Positions 31,434 through 40,883 of a stretch of 43,484 nucleotides of DNA are shown here, piece by piece; the first letter of the stretch is position 1, and every line of letters begins with the position of its first letter. This DNA comes from an uncultured Prevotella sp. (GTDB taxonomy: Bacteria > Bacteroidota > Bacteroidia > Bacteroidales > Bacteroidaceae). The stretch covers positions 1 to 43,484 of the forward strand of contig ONDK01000016.1 in the NCBI GenBank assembly GCA_900316565.1, read 5' to 3'. Both the position numbers and the translations under genes were made by a program. The notes below the pieces were generated by a model. That model was not told where the DNA came from and did no database searches. It saw only the letters and a program-made list of their open reading frames with translations.

Positions 31434-32306
31434 TTATTCAGACAGAATCTCCACACCCTTGTCAGTCATGAGGAACGTGTGTTCCCACTGTGCAGAAGGC
31501 TGCTCGTCGCCTGAGATAACCTCCCAGCCGTAAGGGTCGTCAGCGTCTATGAACACCTTCCATGTGCCCATGTTTATCATTGGCTCAATGGTGAAGACCA
31601 TGCCAGGTACGAGGACCATGCCCTGGCCTTTGTGCCCGAAGTGTACAATGTCGGGCTCTTCGTGCATAGCCAGTCCCACACCGTGTCCGCAGAGGTCGCG
31701 GACAACACCATAGCCGTATTTCTCAGCATGTTTTTGTATGGCATGACCGATGTCGCCGATGGTGCAGAAGGGCTTTGCTGCCTGGGCACCGAGGTCGAGG
31801 CATTCCTTTGTTACGCGCACCAGCTGTTCCTTTTCCGGCGTGGTATGACCACCGATGATGAACATACGGCTGGCATCACCGAAGTACCCGTTATAGTCGA
31901 GCGTCATATCCACGTTAACGATGTCGCCCTCCTGAAGCACATCCTCCTCCTTAGGTATTCCGTGGCAAACGACCTCATTGATACTGGTGCATACGCTCTT
32001 TGGGAAACCTTCGTAGTTTAGGCAGGACGGATGAGCACCATGGTCCTTACAGTACTGCATGCATATATCGTCAATCTCCTGGGTGTTCATACCTGGATGG
32101 ATGGCTTCGGCCACTGCGTCAAGGCAGCCGGTGTTTATCTTTCCGGCAATCCTTATGCCTTCAATCTGCTCCGGTGTCTTCACCATGTCGCGTGTAGGGA
32201 CGAGCTTGCCCTTGCGCTCCAGGTCCATAATCTTTAAGTCCATCTCTGTCGGCTTCTGCCCTGGCAGCGGATGCCAACGTCTTTTCTTGCTTGTATTGAA
32301 TATCAT
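31434..32306 (-). CDS. map: Methionine aminopeptidase, type I
   Basis: It removes the initiator methionine from new proteins. The metal ligands are all visible: D133 and D144 (VNVDMTLDYNGYFGDAS), H208 (CGHGVG), E241 (TIEPM) and E275 (QWEHT). Substrate histidine H115 is in EVVCHGIP. The spacing D133-D144 (11) and H208-E241 (33) equals that of E. coli Map. The 290 residues include a 40-residue N-terminal extension with a PLPG sequence (RRWHPLPGQKP), resembling the PxxPG linker of type 1c enzymes. It heads the map-tsaD-pncC run. Confidence 0.95.
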   Translation of the reverse strand: MIFNTSKKRRWHPLPGQKPTEMDLKIMDLERKGKLVPTRDMVKTPEQIEGIRIAGKINTGCLDAVAEAIHPGMNTQEIDDICMQYCKDHGAHPSCLNYEGFPKSVCTSINEVVCHGIPKEEDVLQEGDIVNVDMTLDYNGYFGDASRMFIIGGHTTPEKEQLVRVTKECLDLGAQAAKPFCTIGDIGHAIQKHAEKYGYGVVRDLCGHGVGLAMHEEPDIVHFGHKGQGMVLVPGMVFTIEPMINMGTWKVFIDADDPYGWEVISGDEQPSAQWEHTFLMTDKGVEILSE

Positions 32307-32379
32307 AGTTTCATTTGATGAGAATCCGGCACGTTCTTATAGCAGAAGTGCCTTTCTTTTATATTTACTCATCAGACTG

Positions 32380-32387
32380 CAAAATTA
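32380..32387 (-). promoter_or_regulatory. Candidate -7 element for map
   Basis: TAATTTTG on the minus strand, about 75 nt before the map start; no clear -33 element. Confidence 0.4.
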
Positions 32388-32466
32388 CAGTTTTTTTTTG
32401 AGTTATGGTCTTTTCTAACTGTGAAATTAGGTAATAATCACTATCTTTGGTGAGATTCATCCATCC

Positions 32467-32510
32467 ATAAAAACAAAGTGAGGGTGGGTTCCTTCCCATC
32501 CTCACTTTGT
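32467..32510 (-). terminator. Terminator of the alpha-2-macroglobulin gene
   Basis: A 16-bp stem with one wobble (32473-32488 with 32495-32510, 6-nt loop) followed on the minus strand by TTTTTATGG. Confidence 0.82.
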
Positions 32511-32555
32511 GGTTATGTTAATATAAGAACACTTGCCGTTTATGGCTGAGCCTTC

Positions 32556-35500
32556 TCATTTGACAGAAATCCGTGTTCCGCCTTCCCTTCCGATGAACTC
32601 CGGGGAATAAGCACACTGTGCTGTGCAGGAGCCTGACTGATAATCGCCGATACGGTCGATATAGTATTCTGTCTCAACGACATGCTTACCTTTTGACATT
32701 CGTCCGAAGTAATAGTTTGTCGTGTAATCACGTGGCGTGATGTAATAGCTCCAGTTGTAACTTGAAAGTTGGCTGACTGGCTCAAGACATGCGGCACGCT
32801 TGTCGATGACCTCTACGAAGTCGTAGTCGCGGTCGGCAGTAATGGTGATGCGTACTTTCACCTTTGAGCCCACACCGACAGTGGCCTTACCGGAGGAAGC
32901 GGCGATGACGTTGCCTTTGCTGTCGAGGATTTCCCTTTCCACGGTCAGTCCACTGGACAGTGGTCTCACCTTTTGTGAAGACTGGAAGAACTGTGCGTAG
33001 AGGGCACCCCAACTCGTTCCGTCCGACTCCTTGACAATCTCTATCCGACTGTTGTTACCGTTATTCATCGTTACGGCACTGCTGATATCCTTCTTCACAT
33101 ATCCCATTCCGGCACTGCCCTGTGGCAGTGCGACCGCCTCATGGCCCACATAGACCTTCACAGGCTCTCTCCCCTCGAGCGACTGCCCCAAAGAGAAGGC
33201 ATTGTCAAGTTCGTTGTTTTTGCCGGTTGCTGACGTTGTAGTCCTAAAGAAAGCATAGATGGCATTTGCGGAGTTCAGTGGTGTGTCCCAAGTCTGGGTG
33301 CGCTTCTCTTGCAGCAGCCACCGTTTCATCTCGTTGATGGTTCCGACATCTCCTGGCTTCAATATCTGATATGCTTCGATGGCGGCAGTCTGAGTCGGAA
33401 TCTTATAGTCGAACCAACTGTACAGCGCCTTGCGCGTATCGTAGTAGCGTCCCATCTCCTCCTTGTATACAGAATACTCGCTGATACTCTGGAGATACTC
33501 CTGTGCAATCTTCGTCCGGCCGTACATAGCCAGGATAACGGCACTGTTGGCTTTACCGTAGATAGTGAGGTCGCGTGGCATAGCAGCCAGCTTGTCTACG
33601 ATATAGTTGATGTCCGCTGTGGTCTTGCGCTTGGCAAGCGCACAGCTGTACACATAGTCGCAGAGAGCGTCCGAGGGCCATACCTTTATCTTCTTGGCTT
33701 CTTCGCGTCGCATCTCGCTAACCTGCTTGGCGACTTGTCTGTCGAGATATGACCATACCGAAGACTGCCAGCTTCCTGCCTTCAGCAATGATGAGCTTGG
33801 GCTGTCAGCAGGGAGCATAGCCTGCAGGCGTGTCATAGTCTTCATCACCGCTACCGTCATATAGAAGCTGCCGTCCATTCCCGGCCACCAAGAGAAGGAA
33901 CCGTCCGGGTTCTGAAGATTTATGAGTTGTGATAGAGTGGTATTAAGGTGGTTCATGAGCGAGTTCTCGTTGAAGTAGTTGGCCAGTGCCAGCTTCTGCG
34001 AGCCCTCCTTCTCAGCATCCATTACCCAAGGTGTCTCGCTCAGAACAAGAGCCTTCAGCTCCTGGTCTTTCTCAAGACAGCTCATCAGCGACGACTCTTT
34101 GCCGGTCTCACGCTTCCAGAGTTCAAATACCGTTTTTATCTTCGGCGTCGAGTTCATAATATTCAGTGCGATACTGTTGGCAAAGTAGGCCGTGGCCAGC
34201 GAGAGCGCATCCTTGTCGTTAGGATTGGAGACGTAAGGAAGGGCCTGCACCATAAGCCATGACGGATTGTTGGTATATTCGAATTTCACCCTCGCGTCCT
34301 TCACGCCGTCGGGGATTATAGTTCCGGTGCTGATGGTCTTCGTTCCCTTGCCTGTCTGTGTGAACGGATAGGTGTTGGTGATGTATTCTGTGGCGGGGAG
34401 AACAGCAAGATAATGCTGCTCACCATCGGAGAAGCCGTCACCCTCGGCAATGACTCTGGCAATGAAGATGGACTGGTCGTTGCCGTCTTTAGCAAATGCT
34501 GTTGCGTCGACATCGAATGTTACGCTTGTAGTGGCTTTGCTGTCAGCATCAAAGGTCGTCTCCTCCGTTGTCAGTACTCTTTCCGTTGCAGGGTCGAGAA
34601 TCTCAAGGCGTGCCTTTCCCTGGATGCTTTTGGTTGACGTATTGAAGATGCGTGCCGTTATGCAGGCCTTGTCGCCATGACGGATGAAGCGTGGCATGTT
34701 CGGTTGTATCATAATGGTTTTCTGTGCTACAGCCTCGTCGGTGAGCAGACCATAGTTGATATCGGCATCGTGGGCCAGTCCCATGAAGCGCCATGTCGTG
34801 GTACTCTCCGGTAAGGTGAACTTCATTACGATGTTGCCGTCCTTATCCGTCGTAAGTTGAGGATAGAAGAACGCCAGCTCGTTGAGGTTCTCGCGAAGCT
34901 GAACGGGTGCCTTCGTGTCCTTCGGAGTCTCTGATGTCTCTTTCTTGGAGCGTTTCTGAGCATTTAAGACATTGACTCCTGCCGCGGAGCCTTGAAGGGC
35001 CTCTCCAACCTCCATCGGCTCAGCGCTGCCATAGTCCATCATTGCGTTGTCTTCTTTGGCGGAGAGCATTACGCGGGAGGACCTCAGAACTTCCGGAAAT
35101 GCATAGCCATAAGTCATCAGCCCACTGTAGTAGTCGCGGTTAATGCTTCTGAAGTTGAGGCCGTAGACCCTTTCGAACTTTATATTTCCACTTGTCATGG
35201 CATGGAGATGGCCGAAGTCGACGGCGTTCCATGCAGCTCCCGGCAACATGTAATAATATGTTGGTAGGAAGTTCCAGTTGTGGTTTGCAATCTGGTCGAG
35301 GCTCTTGTCATAGAGTGTGGCCATCAACTGTGCGTTGGCAGGCTTGCCATTGGGAGCGAGTATGGTAAGTGTCCATTCCTCTTTCTGTCCGGGTACAAGA
35401 TTATTGCGGAATGTCTTCCATGCCAGGCGGAGCCTATTGTCTTTCTCCGGACGGTGGATCTCTGCACGGTGAGTGTATGTCTGCCCGTCGCGAACCCATG

Positions 35501-38228
35501 CCACGTTGAGCACCAGACCGTCGCCGTATTCCTCTTTGTACTTGAACTCGCGTGTGGTTATGGCATTGCTCTGGTCAAGGGAGCCCTGTTCGAGAATCTT
35601 GTTGTAACCATCGAGGAGAGTGTAGACAAAATGCTGGCCATTGTCTGATGAGCCGAACTGCACGTATACAGGCTTTCCGTCGGCGGGGAACCGTGTACTG
35701 CTCTGCCAGAACCAGTCGTGGGTCTCTATGACGGGGCGCTTGTCGGAAACGGAGAAGACCACGAACTCCTTCTTCAGAGTGTCACCTTCACAGATGGCGG
35801 TGAGCAGATACCTGCCGGAAGAAAGGCCTTTGATTTCTATGGGGCCATTGGCCGGAGAGGTCTTGTCGAAGACAGTCTTCCAGTTTCTGTCGTTCTTTGC
35901 ATTGCTGAGGCTTTCCACTTTCCAACTCACGGCTCCGTCTATCTCCTTGCCCGCCATATTGGTGCGCCTGAAGGTTACCGTGGTGAGCGAGTCCTTGAGT
36001 ATCTTGTCGGAAAGGTCGCTGGTGAGCGACGTGGGATTGGTGCCGAGAGGCAACATCGTCGTTCCCTCATGACTCTCTCCTCCCTGGTCGGTTACCTTAG
36101 CTGAGACCGACATATTATAATAATGGTATATCTTCAGACCTCTCATGAGGTCGTCAGTGTCAGAGGCAGGAAGAACGATAGGCACCGGGATGTTGAAATT
36201 TCCGTTGTCATCAGTTGTTGTCGTGCCGGTGAAGGTGAAGTTCTCATCATCGTCGTCGTCATTCCACCAGTGCCACCACCAGGCCTGTTCGCGCTTCACG
36301 GTATACTCTACCTTTGCTCCCTGTACGGGAACACCGGCGTAGGTCTTGGCTTTTCCGCTGACGGTAATGGTGTCGCCGGCACTGTAGGCCTTGTCGTAAT
36401 CGTCAAAGGAAACCTCGAAGGTCGGCCGCTTGTATTCTTCCACCCTTATCTCAGTCCATTCTGTGACCGATGATGTGGCTCTGACGGTGTAGTCGCCAGT
36501 AAGGCCCGACGCGGGAAGAGCGAATGTCGTAGAGGCGGAACCGAACTTGTCGGTCGTTACCTTAACGGTGCCCACCTCCTTGCCATTGGCATCGTTCAGA
36601 ACTATTGTTACATTCTCATCCTGCAGGGCCTTGCGTGTGTGGTGCCTGTTGTCCTGTGAATAGCAAATGAGCGAGACGTGAACGGTCTGCCCCGGGCGGT
36701 ATATACTTCGGTCAGTGAAGACTCTCATCTTGTCCTCTGCCGGACTCTGCGATGAGTAGTATTCCTTCCATTGGTTGCTTGTCAGTGCTGCCTTGTCATC
36801 GTTGGTATACACCCAGACATTGATGCCATTGTTATTGGCCGGAGTAAACGTAGCCTCTCCCTTGATGTCGGCGGTGAGTTCTTTGACAGTGTCGCCGCGG
36901 CCATAGCCACGGTACTGTGATATCCGGATATGGGCACCGGCAACAGGCTTTCCCGTCGTGGCGTTTACAACCACAAGACGGAACTTATTGTCGGGTAGGC
37001 TCTCCTTGATAAGAGCGAGGTTGCTGACATGGTAGAGGTCATATACCGGCGTAGGCTTGCTGGCACCTGTCGTGGCAGCAGTACATTTGAATTCCATCAG
37101 CCACATACCGGTCGAAAGGCCGGGAATGACAATGCTGTCATCGATGGTCTCGAAGGCATGCTGAAAGTCAATCTTCTTGCTTACGGTAAGTATATCACTG
37201 GTCTTTGTGGCGAGCAGCTTCTTAAGATCTGACGGATTCTGAGGATTTAATTTAGTATCGCCGTTGACGTTGAGTCTCGTCATGGTGAGGACCACTTCCG
37301 ACAGATTACGTGTTGAGAAGGTAGTGGTGCGCTCCTTGCCGGGTATGGAGAAGTCATCACCGCCATTGAATGATAGTGTAGGCTGCGTGAGACTCTTCTG
37401 ACCATTGCGCACGCGGCTCATGTCTTTCCATGCGGGCCAGCGGCTGAGGATATTCTCACCATACTCATATTTAGCCTTCGCCTCGGCGTTGTTTCCTTCA
37501 GGCATAAGGCCATAGCGTTCTATGGCGGCCTCCGCACATTCAGGGACGTCGCCATATACATTAATAATAGAGTCTAATAGGGCTATAGTCTTCTTGCCGC
37601 TTTCTTCCGACTGGTGTCCGTTAGCGTCTCTGATGCCTTGAAGGGCGGTCACGCATGCAGCCGCTCTGTTACCATGTGTATCGTAGTATTTGTTGAGCGT
37701 GGCATAATCGTGTGTCATGAAACCTATGACATGCAACAGGTCGTCATTGAAAATTTTGCTGTCGGCACCTTTTCCTACCAACGGCTCATAGCCGCCGGCA
37801 TTAGTCTGGGCCAATGTCTCAGGACTGTTCAGCGCCTTCCTGGCATATTCCTGACCTTTGGCCTTGGCGTTGTCGAGTCCTGTGTTGTTGGAATAGATGT
37901 CGCTTAACACAGCACATAAGACAGCTCTCACCGCCGGTGAGGTCTCTTTCTCTTCCTTTGCCTCCAAACGGGCAATTTCCACTTTCGCTGAATCAGGTGA
38001 GATGGTGGTCTGCACAGAGGCCCGTTGGAGGGTGGCGGCGAGCAAATGTCCGTACTTCTTTTCCCGCGTGGCCTTTGCGACAATCTTATCCAAAGCGTCC
38101 ATCTCCGTCTTGGGCAGGTCCTTGGCCTTGGCTTCTTTGACGCTTCCCCACAGTTGGTCATAGCTCTGTGCGGAAGCCATGAATGGTAATAGCGTCATAA
38201 GCAATAATATAAGTTTTTTCATTCTCAT
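32556..38228 (-). CDS. Alpha-2-macroglobulin family protein, thioester-less, 1890 aa
   Basis: Bacterial alpha-2-macroglobulins are envelope proteins thought to trap proteases. Residues 1-20 are a signal peptide (KKLILLLMTLLPFMASAQ). Residues 20-300 are helical and TPR-like. Stacked macroglobulin beta domains follow, for example FTDRSIYRPGQTVHVSLI and VEEYKRPTFEVSFDDY, one with a Trp cluster and Asp run near 647-660. The bait-region position holds EALQGSAAGVNV (1076-1087), resembling a SusC plug. The core A2M domain starts NELAFFYPQL at about 1116, with TTTWRFMGLAHD. The alpha/alpha toroid follows, including FSWWPGMDGSFYMT. No CxEQ thioester is present; that place reads YVSNPNDKDALSLA. No lipobox is seen, so it is probably soluble in the periplasm or surface-associated otherwise. 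Confidence 0.92.
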   Translation of the reverse strand: MRMKKLILLLMTLLPFMASAQSYDQLWGSVKEAKAKDLPKTEMDALDKIVAKATREKKYGHLLAATLQRASVQTTISPDSAKVEIARLEAKEEKETSPAVRAVLCAVLSDIYSNNTGLDNAKAKGQEYARKALNSPETLAQTNAGGYEPLVGKGADSKIFNDDLLHVIGFMTHDYATLNKYYDTHGNRAAACVTALQGIRDANGHQSEESGKKTIALLDSIINVYGDVPECAEAAIERYGLMPEGNNAEAKAKYEYGENILSRWPAWKDMSRVRNGQKSLTQPTLSFNGGDDFSIPGKERTTTFSTRNLSEVVLTMTRLNVNGDTKLNPQNPSDLKKLLATKTSDILTVSKKIDFQHAFETIDDSIVIPGLSTGMWLMEFKCTAATTGASKPTPVYDLYHVSNLALIKESLPDNKFRLVVVNATTGKPVAGAHIRISQYRGYGRGDTVKELTADIKGEATFTPANNNGINVWVYTNDDKAALTSNQWKEYYSSQSPAEDKMRVFTDRSIYRPGQTVHVSLICYSQDNRHHTRKALQDENVTIVLNDANGKEVGTVKVTTDKFGSASTTFALPASGLTGDYTVRATSSVTEWTEIRVEEYKRPTFEVSFDDYDKAYSAGDTITVSGKAKTYAGVPVQGAKVEYTVKREQAWWWHWWNDDDDDENFTFTGTTTTDDNGNFNIPVPIVLPASDTDDLMRGLKIYHYYNMSVSAKVTDQGGESHEGTTMLPLGTNPTSLTSDLSDKILKDSLTTVTFRRTNMAGKEIDGAVSWKVESLSNAKNDRNWKTVFDKTSPANGPIEIKGLSSGRYLLTAICEGDTLKKEFVVFSVSDKRPVIETHDWFWQSSTRFPADGKPVYVQFGSSDNGQHFVYTLLDGYNKILEQGSLDQSNAITTREFKYKEEYGDGLVLNVAWVRDGQTYTHRAEIHRPEKDNRLRLAWKTFRNNLVPGQKEEWTLTILAPNGKPANAQLMATLYDKSLDQIANHNWNFLPTYYYMLPGAAWNAVDFGHLHAMTSGNIKFERVYGLNFRSINRDYYSGLMTYGYAFPEVLRSSRVMLSAKEDNAMMDYGSAEPMEVGEALQGSAAGVNVLNAQKRSKKETSETPKDTKAPVQLRENLNELAFFYPQLTTDKDGNIVMKFTLPESTTTWRFMGLAHDADINYGLLTDEAVAQKTIMIQPNMPRFIRHGDKACITARIFNTSTKSIQGKARLEILDPATERVLTTEETTFDADSKATTSVTFDVDATAFAKDGNDQSIFIARVIAEGDGFSDGEQHYLAVLPATEYITNTYPFTQTGKGTKTISTGTIIPDGVKDARVKFEYTNNPSWLMVQALPYVSNPNDKDALSLATAYFANSIALNIMNSTPKIKTVFELWKRETGKESSLMSCLEKDQELKALVLSETPWVMDAEKEGSQKLALANYFNENSLMNHLNTTLSQLINLQNPDGSFSWWPGMDGSFYMTVAVMKTMTRLQAMLPADSPSSSLLKAGSWQSSVWSYLDRQVAKQVSEMRREEAKKIKVWPSDALCDYVYSCALAKRKTTADINYIVDKLAAMPRDLTIYGKANSAVILAMYGRTKIAQEYLQSISEYSVYKEEMGRYYDTRKALYSWFDYKIPTQTAAIEAYQILKPGDVGTINEMKRWLLQEKRTQTWDTPLNSANAIYAFFRTTTSATGKNNELDNAFSLGQSLEGREPVKVYVGHEAVALPQGSAGMGYVKKDISSAVTMNNGNNSRIEIVKESDGTSWGALYAQFFQSSQKVRPLSSGLTVEREILDSKGNVIAASSGKATVGVGSKVKVRITITADRDYDFVEVIDKRAACLEPVSQLSSYNWSYYITPRDYTTNYYFGRMSKGKHVVETEYYIDRIGDYQSGSCTAQCAYSPEFIGREGGTRISVK

Positions 38229-38254
38229 ATAAAAATGTTTTTATTTTCTAAATG

Positions 38255-38262
38255 CAAAGATA
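38255..38262 (-). promoter_or_regulatory. Candidate -7 element for the macroglobulin gene
   Basis: TATCTTTG on the minus strand, 26 nt before the start codon; no good TTTG at the expected distance. Confidence 0.45.
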
Positions 38263-38430
38263 TGGGAAACACTGCACAATCTTTCCCGTTTTTATCCATT
38301 TTTATCATTAATTTACGAAAAGTGCCATTTATCTCGACGCCTCGGAATAGGAATACGTATGCTCTGTGTCTAAGGCTTAATAAATACCGCCACAGTAGGA
38401 TCAGCGAATATTGAACTGACACAAAAGAAT

Positions 38431-38464
38431 AAAGCCCCATCTGAGCATACTCAGATGAGGCTTT
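38431..38464 (-). terminator. Terminator of the carboxyltransferase cassette
   Basis: A 15-bp stem with one mismatch (38431-38445 with 38450-38464, 4-nt loop), followed on the minus strand by TTATTCTTTTG. Confidence 0.75.
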
Positions 38465-38489
38465 ATATGTTAGGGAAATAATCTTTTGC

Positions 38490-38921
38490 TTACTCAACGA
38501 CCACCAATGGATCGTCTTCCATGACGCTCTGTCCGTTTTTGACGCAGATGGCGGTAACCTTTCCGTCCTTCTCTGCCTCAATATTGTTGGCCATCTTCAT
38601 AGCTTCGAGTACAACAAGAGTATCGCCGGCCTTCACCTCCTGTCCCACGCTGACAGCGATTGACGTGATGGTACCAGGCAGCGGAGCCTTGACGGCATTG
38701 TTGGCATTGATGTTTGCAGACGGAGCTGCTGCCTCTTCATCGTCCTGTTTAGCCACAGGCTTGCCAAGGACGACCTTCTTCTTCTCTGGCTCTGCAGGCT
38801 TCTCCATCTGAACCTTGTACTCCTCGCCGTTGACTTTGACGTCAGCTACATTGTCCTCGCTGATATCGCCAATCTCGACTTTGTATTCCTTACCGTCGAT
38901 AGTATATTTGAATTCCTTCAT
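38490..38921 (-). CDS. Biotin carboxyl carrier subunit
   Basis: It carries carboxyl-biotin between enzyme sites of an acyl-CoA carboxylase or decarboxylase. The C-terminal 70 residues form a biotinyl domain, with [22 protein letters not shown] and the biotin lysine K109 in EAMKM. The N-terminal 40 residues are a small beta unit ([26 protein letters not shown]) common in Bacteroidota carriers. A Lys/Pro/Ala-rich linker joins them. The start lies 6 nt after the 49-aa small subunit, giving the order carboxyltransferase, small subunit, carrier. Confidence 0.92.
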   Translation of the reverse strand: MKEFKYTIDGKEYKVEIGDISEDNVADVKVNGEEYKVQMEKPAEPEKKKVVLGKPVAKQDDEEAAAPSANINANNAVKAPLPGTITSIAVSVGQEVKAGDTLVVLEAMKMANNIEAEKDGKVTAICVKNGQSVMEDDPLVVVE

Positions 38922-38927
38922 TTCTGT

Positions 38928-39077
38928 TTATGGTCTTTTGGTCATGCTGAGGAACTTAGCATCCCACAGTGTGCACTTTGGTTTTATTGTAATGATACCC
39001 GGCTCCTGGTCGTGGACATTGTTGCCCTCAAACTCATACAGAGCCATGGCTATTGCAGCATAAATATTCTTGTCCAT
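38928..39077 (-). CDS. Small subunit of the carboxyltransferase complex (MmdE/OadG C-terminal-like)
   Basis: A 49-codon gene starting MDKNIYAAIAMALYEF and ending WDAKFLSMTKRP, preceded by a purine-rich AGAGAGAAAGAGAGAT. The pattern AAIAxAL, then IITIKP, then a Trp and a basic end resembles the C-terminal part of OadG/MmdD and the epsilon subunit MmdE of methylmalonyl-CoA decarboxylase, small proteins that stabilise the complex. No membrane helix is present, unlike full OadG. It lies 70 nt after the carboxyltransferase stop and 6 nt before the carrier start, so co-expression is near certain. The homology is by recollection of short motifs, hence moderate confidence in the name. Confidence 0.75.
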   Translation of the reverse strand: MDKNIYAAIAMALYEFEGNNVHDQEPGIITIKPKCTLWDAKFLSMTKRP

Positions 39078-39147
39078 ATCTCTCTTTCTCTCTATCCTCT
39101 TCCAGTCCTCCGTGCGGAGAACCGGAATGGTGAATATCGGATTTTAA

Positions 39148-40713
39148 TTACATCGGCATGCAACCGTGCTTCTTCGCCGGAAGGCTCTGACGCTTGTGAG
39201 CCAGCTGGGCCAGTCCGCGGCAAATGCGGAAGCGGGTGTTGCGAGGCTCGATGACGTCGTCGATGTAGCCGAACTGTGCTGCCTGATAAGGATTGGCGAA
39301 AGTCTTAGTGTACTCGTCTTCCTTCTCGGCGAGGAACTCCTTGACATCGCCACCTTCTTCCTTAACCTTTTTTGCTTCCTTGCCACAGAGAATGGCAACG
39401 GCACCGGAAGCACCCATGACAGCAATCTCCGAGGAAGGCCATGCAAAGTTGAGGTCAGCGCGGAGCTGCTTGCAGCCCATAACGATGTGGGAGCCGCCAT
39501 AGCTCTTGCGAAGGGTAATGGTAATCTTTGGCACTGTGGCCTCACCGTAGGCATAGAGGAGCTGGGCTCCGTGCAGGATTACAGCGTTATACTCCTGACC
39601 TGTTCCCGGGAGGAATCCCGGAACGTCAACAAGTGATACGATAGGGATATTGAACGCATCGCAGAAACGGACGAAACGCGCACCCTTGCGGCTTGCGTTG
39701 ACGTCGAGGACACCAGCATAGGCAGCAGGCTGGTTGGCAACGATGCCGACACTCTGACCGTTGAAATGTGCGAAACCGGTAATGATGTTCTTTGCAAACT
39801 TAGGCTGTACCTCAAAGAAGTCACCGTTATCGGTGATGGCAGTGATGACCTTATACATATCGTAAGCCTTGTTGGGGTCGTCAGGGAGAATGTCGTTGAG
39901 CAGGTCTTCCTTGCGGTCTATAGGATCCGTGCACTCTACACGAGGAGCCTCCTCGGTATTGTTTGACGGGATATAGCTCAGAAGAGTCTTTATCATCTGC
40001 ATACACTCTTCCTCGGTCTTCGCCGTGAAGCTCGTAACACCACTCTTTGAGGCGTGAACGGAGGCGCCACCAAGGTGCTCAGCGTCAATTTCCTCGCCGG
40101 TAACGGTCTTCACCACCTTCGGACCGGTCAGGAACATATAACTTGTACCCTCAGTCATGATGATGAAATCAGTGAGGGCAGGGGAGTAGACAGCACCACC
40201 TGCGCACGGTCCCATGATAGCAGAGATCTGTGGAACGACACCCGAGGCAAGGATGTTACGCTCGAAGATCTCACCGTAGCCTGCCAGTGCGGAGATACCC
40301 TCCTGGATACGTGCACCACCGGAGTCGTTCATACAGATGACCGGAGCACCATTGCGCATAGCCATGTCCATGACCTTGCAGATTTTCTGTGCCATTGTCT
40401 CGGAGAGCGAGCCACCGTTGACAGTGAAGTCCTGTGCGTAGACGTAGACGAGACGTCCGTCGATGGTGGCAGAACCTGCTACGACACCGTCGCCAAGGAA
40501 TTGCTTCTTCTCCATGCCGAAGTTGTGGCAGCGATGGAGCTTGAACATGTCGTACTCCTCGAAGCTGCCCTTGTCGACAAGCATTTCTATGCGCTCGCGG
40601 GCTGTATATTTGCCGCGGCTGTGCTGCTTGTCAATGGCTTTCTGACCTCCTCCCAGACGGGCTTGCTCCCGTTTGGCTACGAGTTCCTTAATCTTTTCTG
40701 TTTGTATGCTCAT
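39148..40713 (-). CDS. mmdA: Acyl-CoA carboxyltransferase subunit (MmdA/PccB type)
   Basis: It transfers carboxyl between biotin and an acyl-CoA such as propionyl-/methylmalonyl-CoA. I start it at 40713 (MSIQTEKIKELVAKREQ); the longer frame to 40761 would run through the promoter-like TACTTTTG at 40751-40758. The 521 residues show GGGQKAIDKQHSRGKYTARERI, YAQDFTVNGGSLSETMAQKI, MNDSGGARIQEGI, the two oxyanion loops (MGPCAGGAVYSPALTDF and RKSYGGSHIVMG) and ADLNFAWPSSEIAVMGASGAV. The end AHKRQSLPAKKHGCMPM is typical. Neighbours give a carboxylase or decarboxylase; which direction runs is not shown, and no biotin carboxylase or OadB is in the window. Confidence 0.92.
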   Translation of the reverse strand: MSIQTEKIKELVAKREQARLGGGQKAIDKQHSRGKYTARERIEMLVDKGSFEEYDMFKLHRCHNFGMEKKQFLGDGVVAGSATIDGRLVYVYAQDFTVNGGSLSETMAQKICKVMDMAMRNGAPVICMNDSGGARIQEGISALAGYGEIFERNILASGVVPQISAIMGPCAGGAVYSPALTDFIIMTEGTSYMFLTGPKVVKTVTGEEIDAEHLGGASVHASKSGVTSFTAKTEEECMQMIKTLLSYIPSNNTEEAPRVECTDPIDRKEDLLNDILPDDPNKAYDMYKVITAITDNGDFFEVQPKFAKNIITGFAHFNGQSVGIVANQPAAYAGVLDVNASRKGARFVRFCDAFNIPIVSLVDVPGFLPGTGQEYNAVILHGAQLLYAYGEATVPKITITLRKSYGGSHIVMGCKQLRADLNFAWPSSEIAVMGASGAVAILCGKEAKKVKEEGGDVKEFLAEKEDEYTKTFANPYQAAQFGYIDDVIEPRNTRFRICRGLAQLAHKRQSLPAKKHGCMPM

Positions 40714-40750
40714 TTCTTTAATATTGTATTGTTTCGAAAATTTTATCGTG

Positions 40751-40758
40751 CAAAAGTA
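40751..40758 (-). promoter_or_regulatory. Candidate -7 element for mmdA
   Basis: TACTTTTG on the minus strand, 38 nt before the chosen start; weak because no -33 TTTG is visible. Confidence 0.4.
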
Positions 40759-40883
40759 CAAAAAAATATTCAGTTATAGTCCTTTGGCTTTATGCGTTTA
40801 TGAGTTTTTCAGATATTTAACTCAACTTTTGCAAGCTGACAAGTCATTCGTATGACCCACTATGTCCAATATTTGCAACTTGT

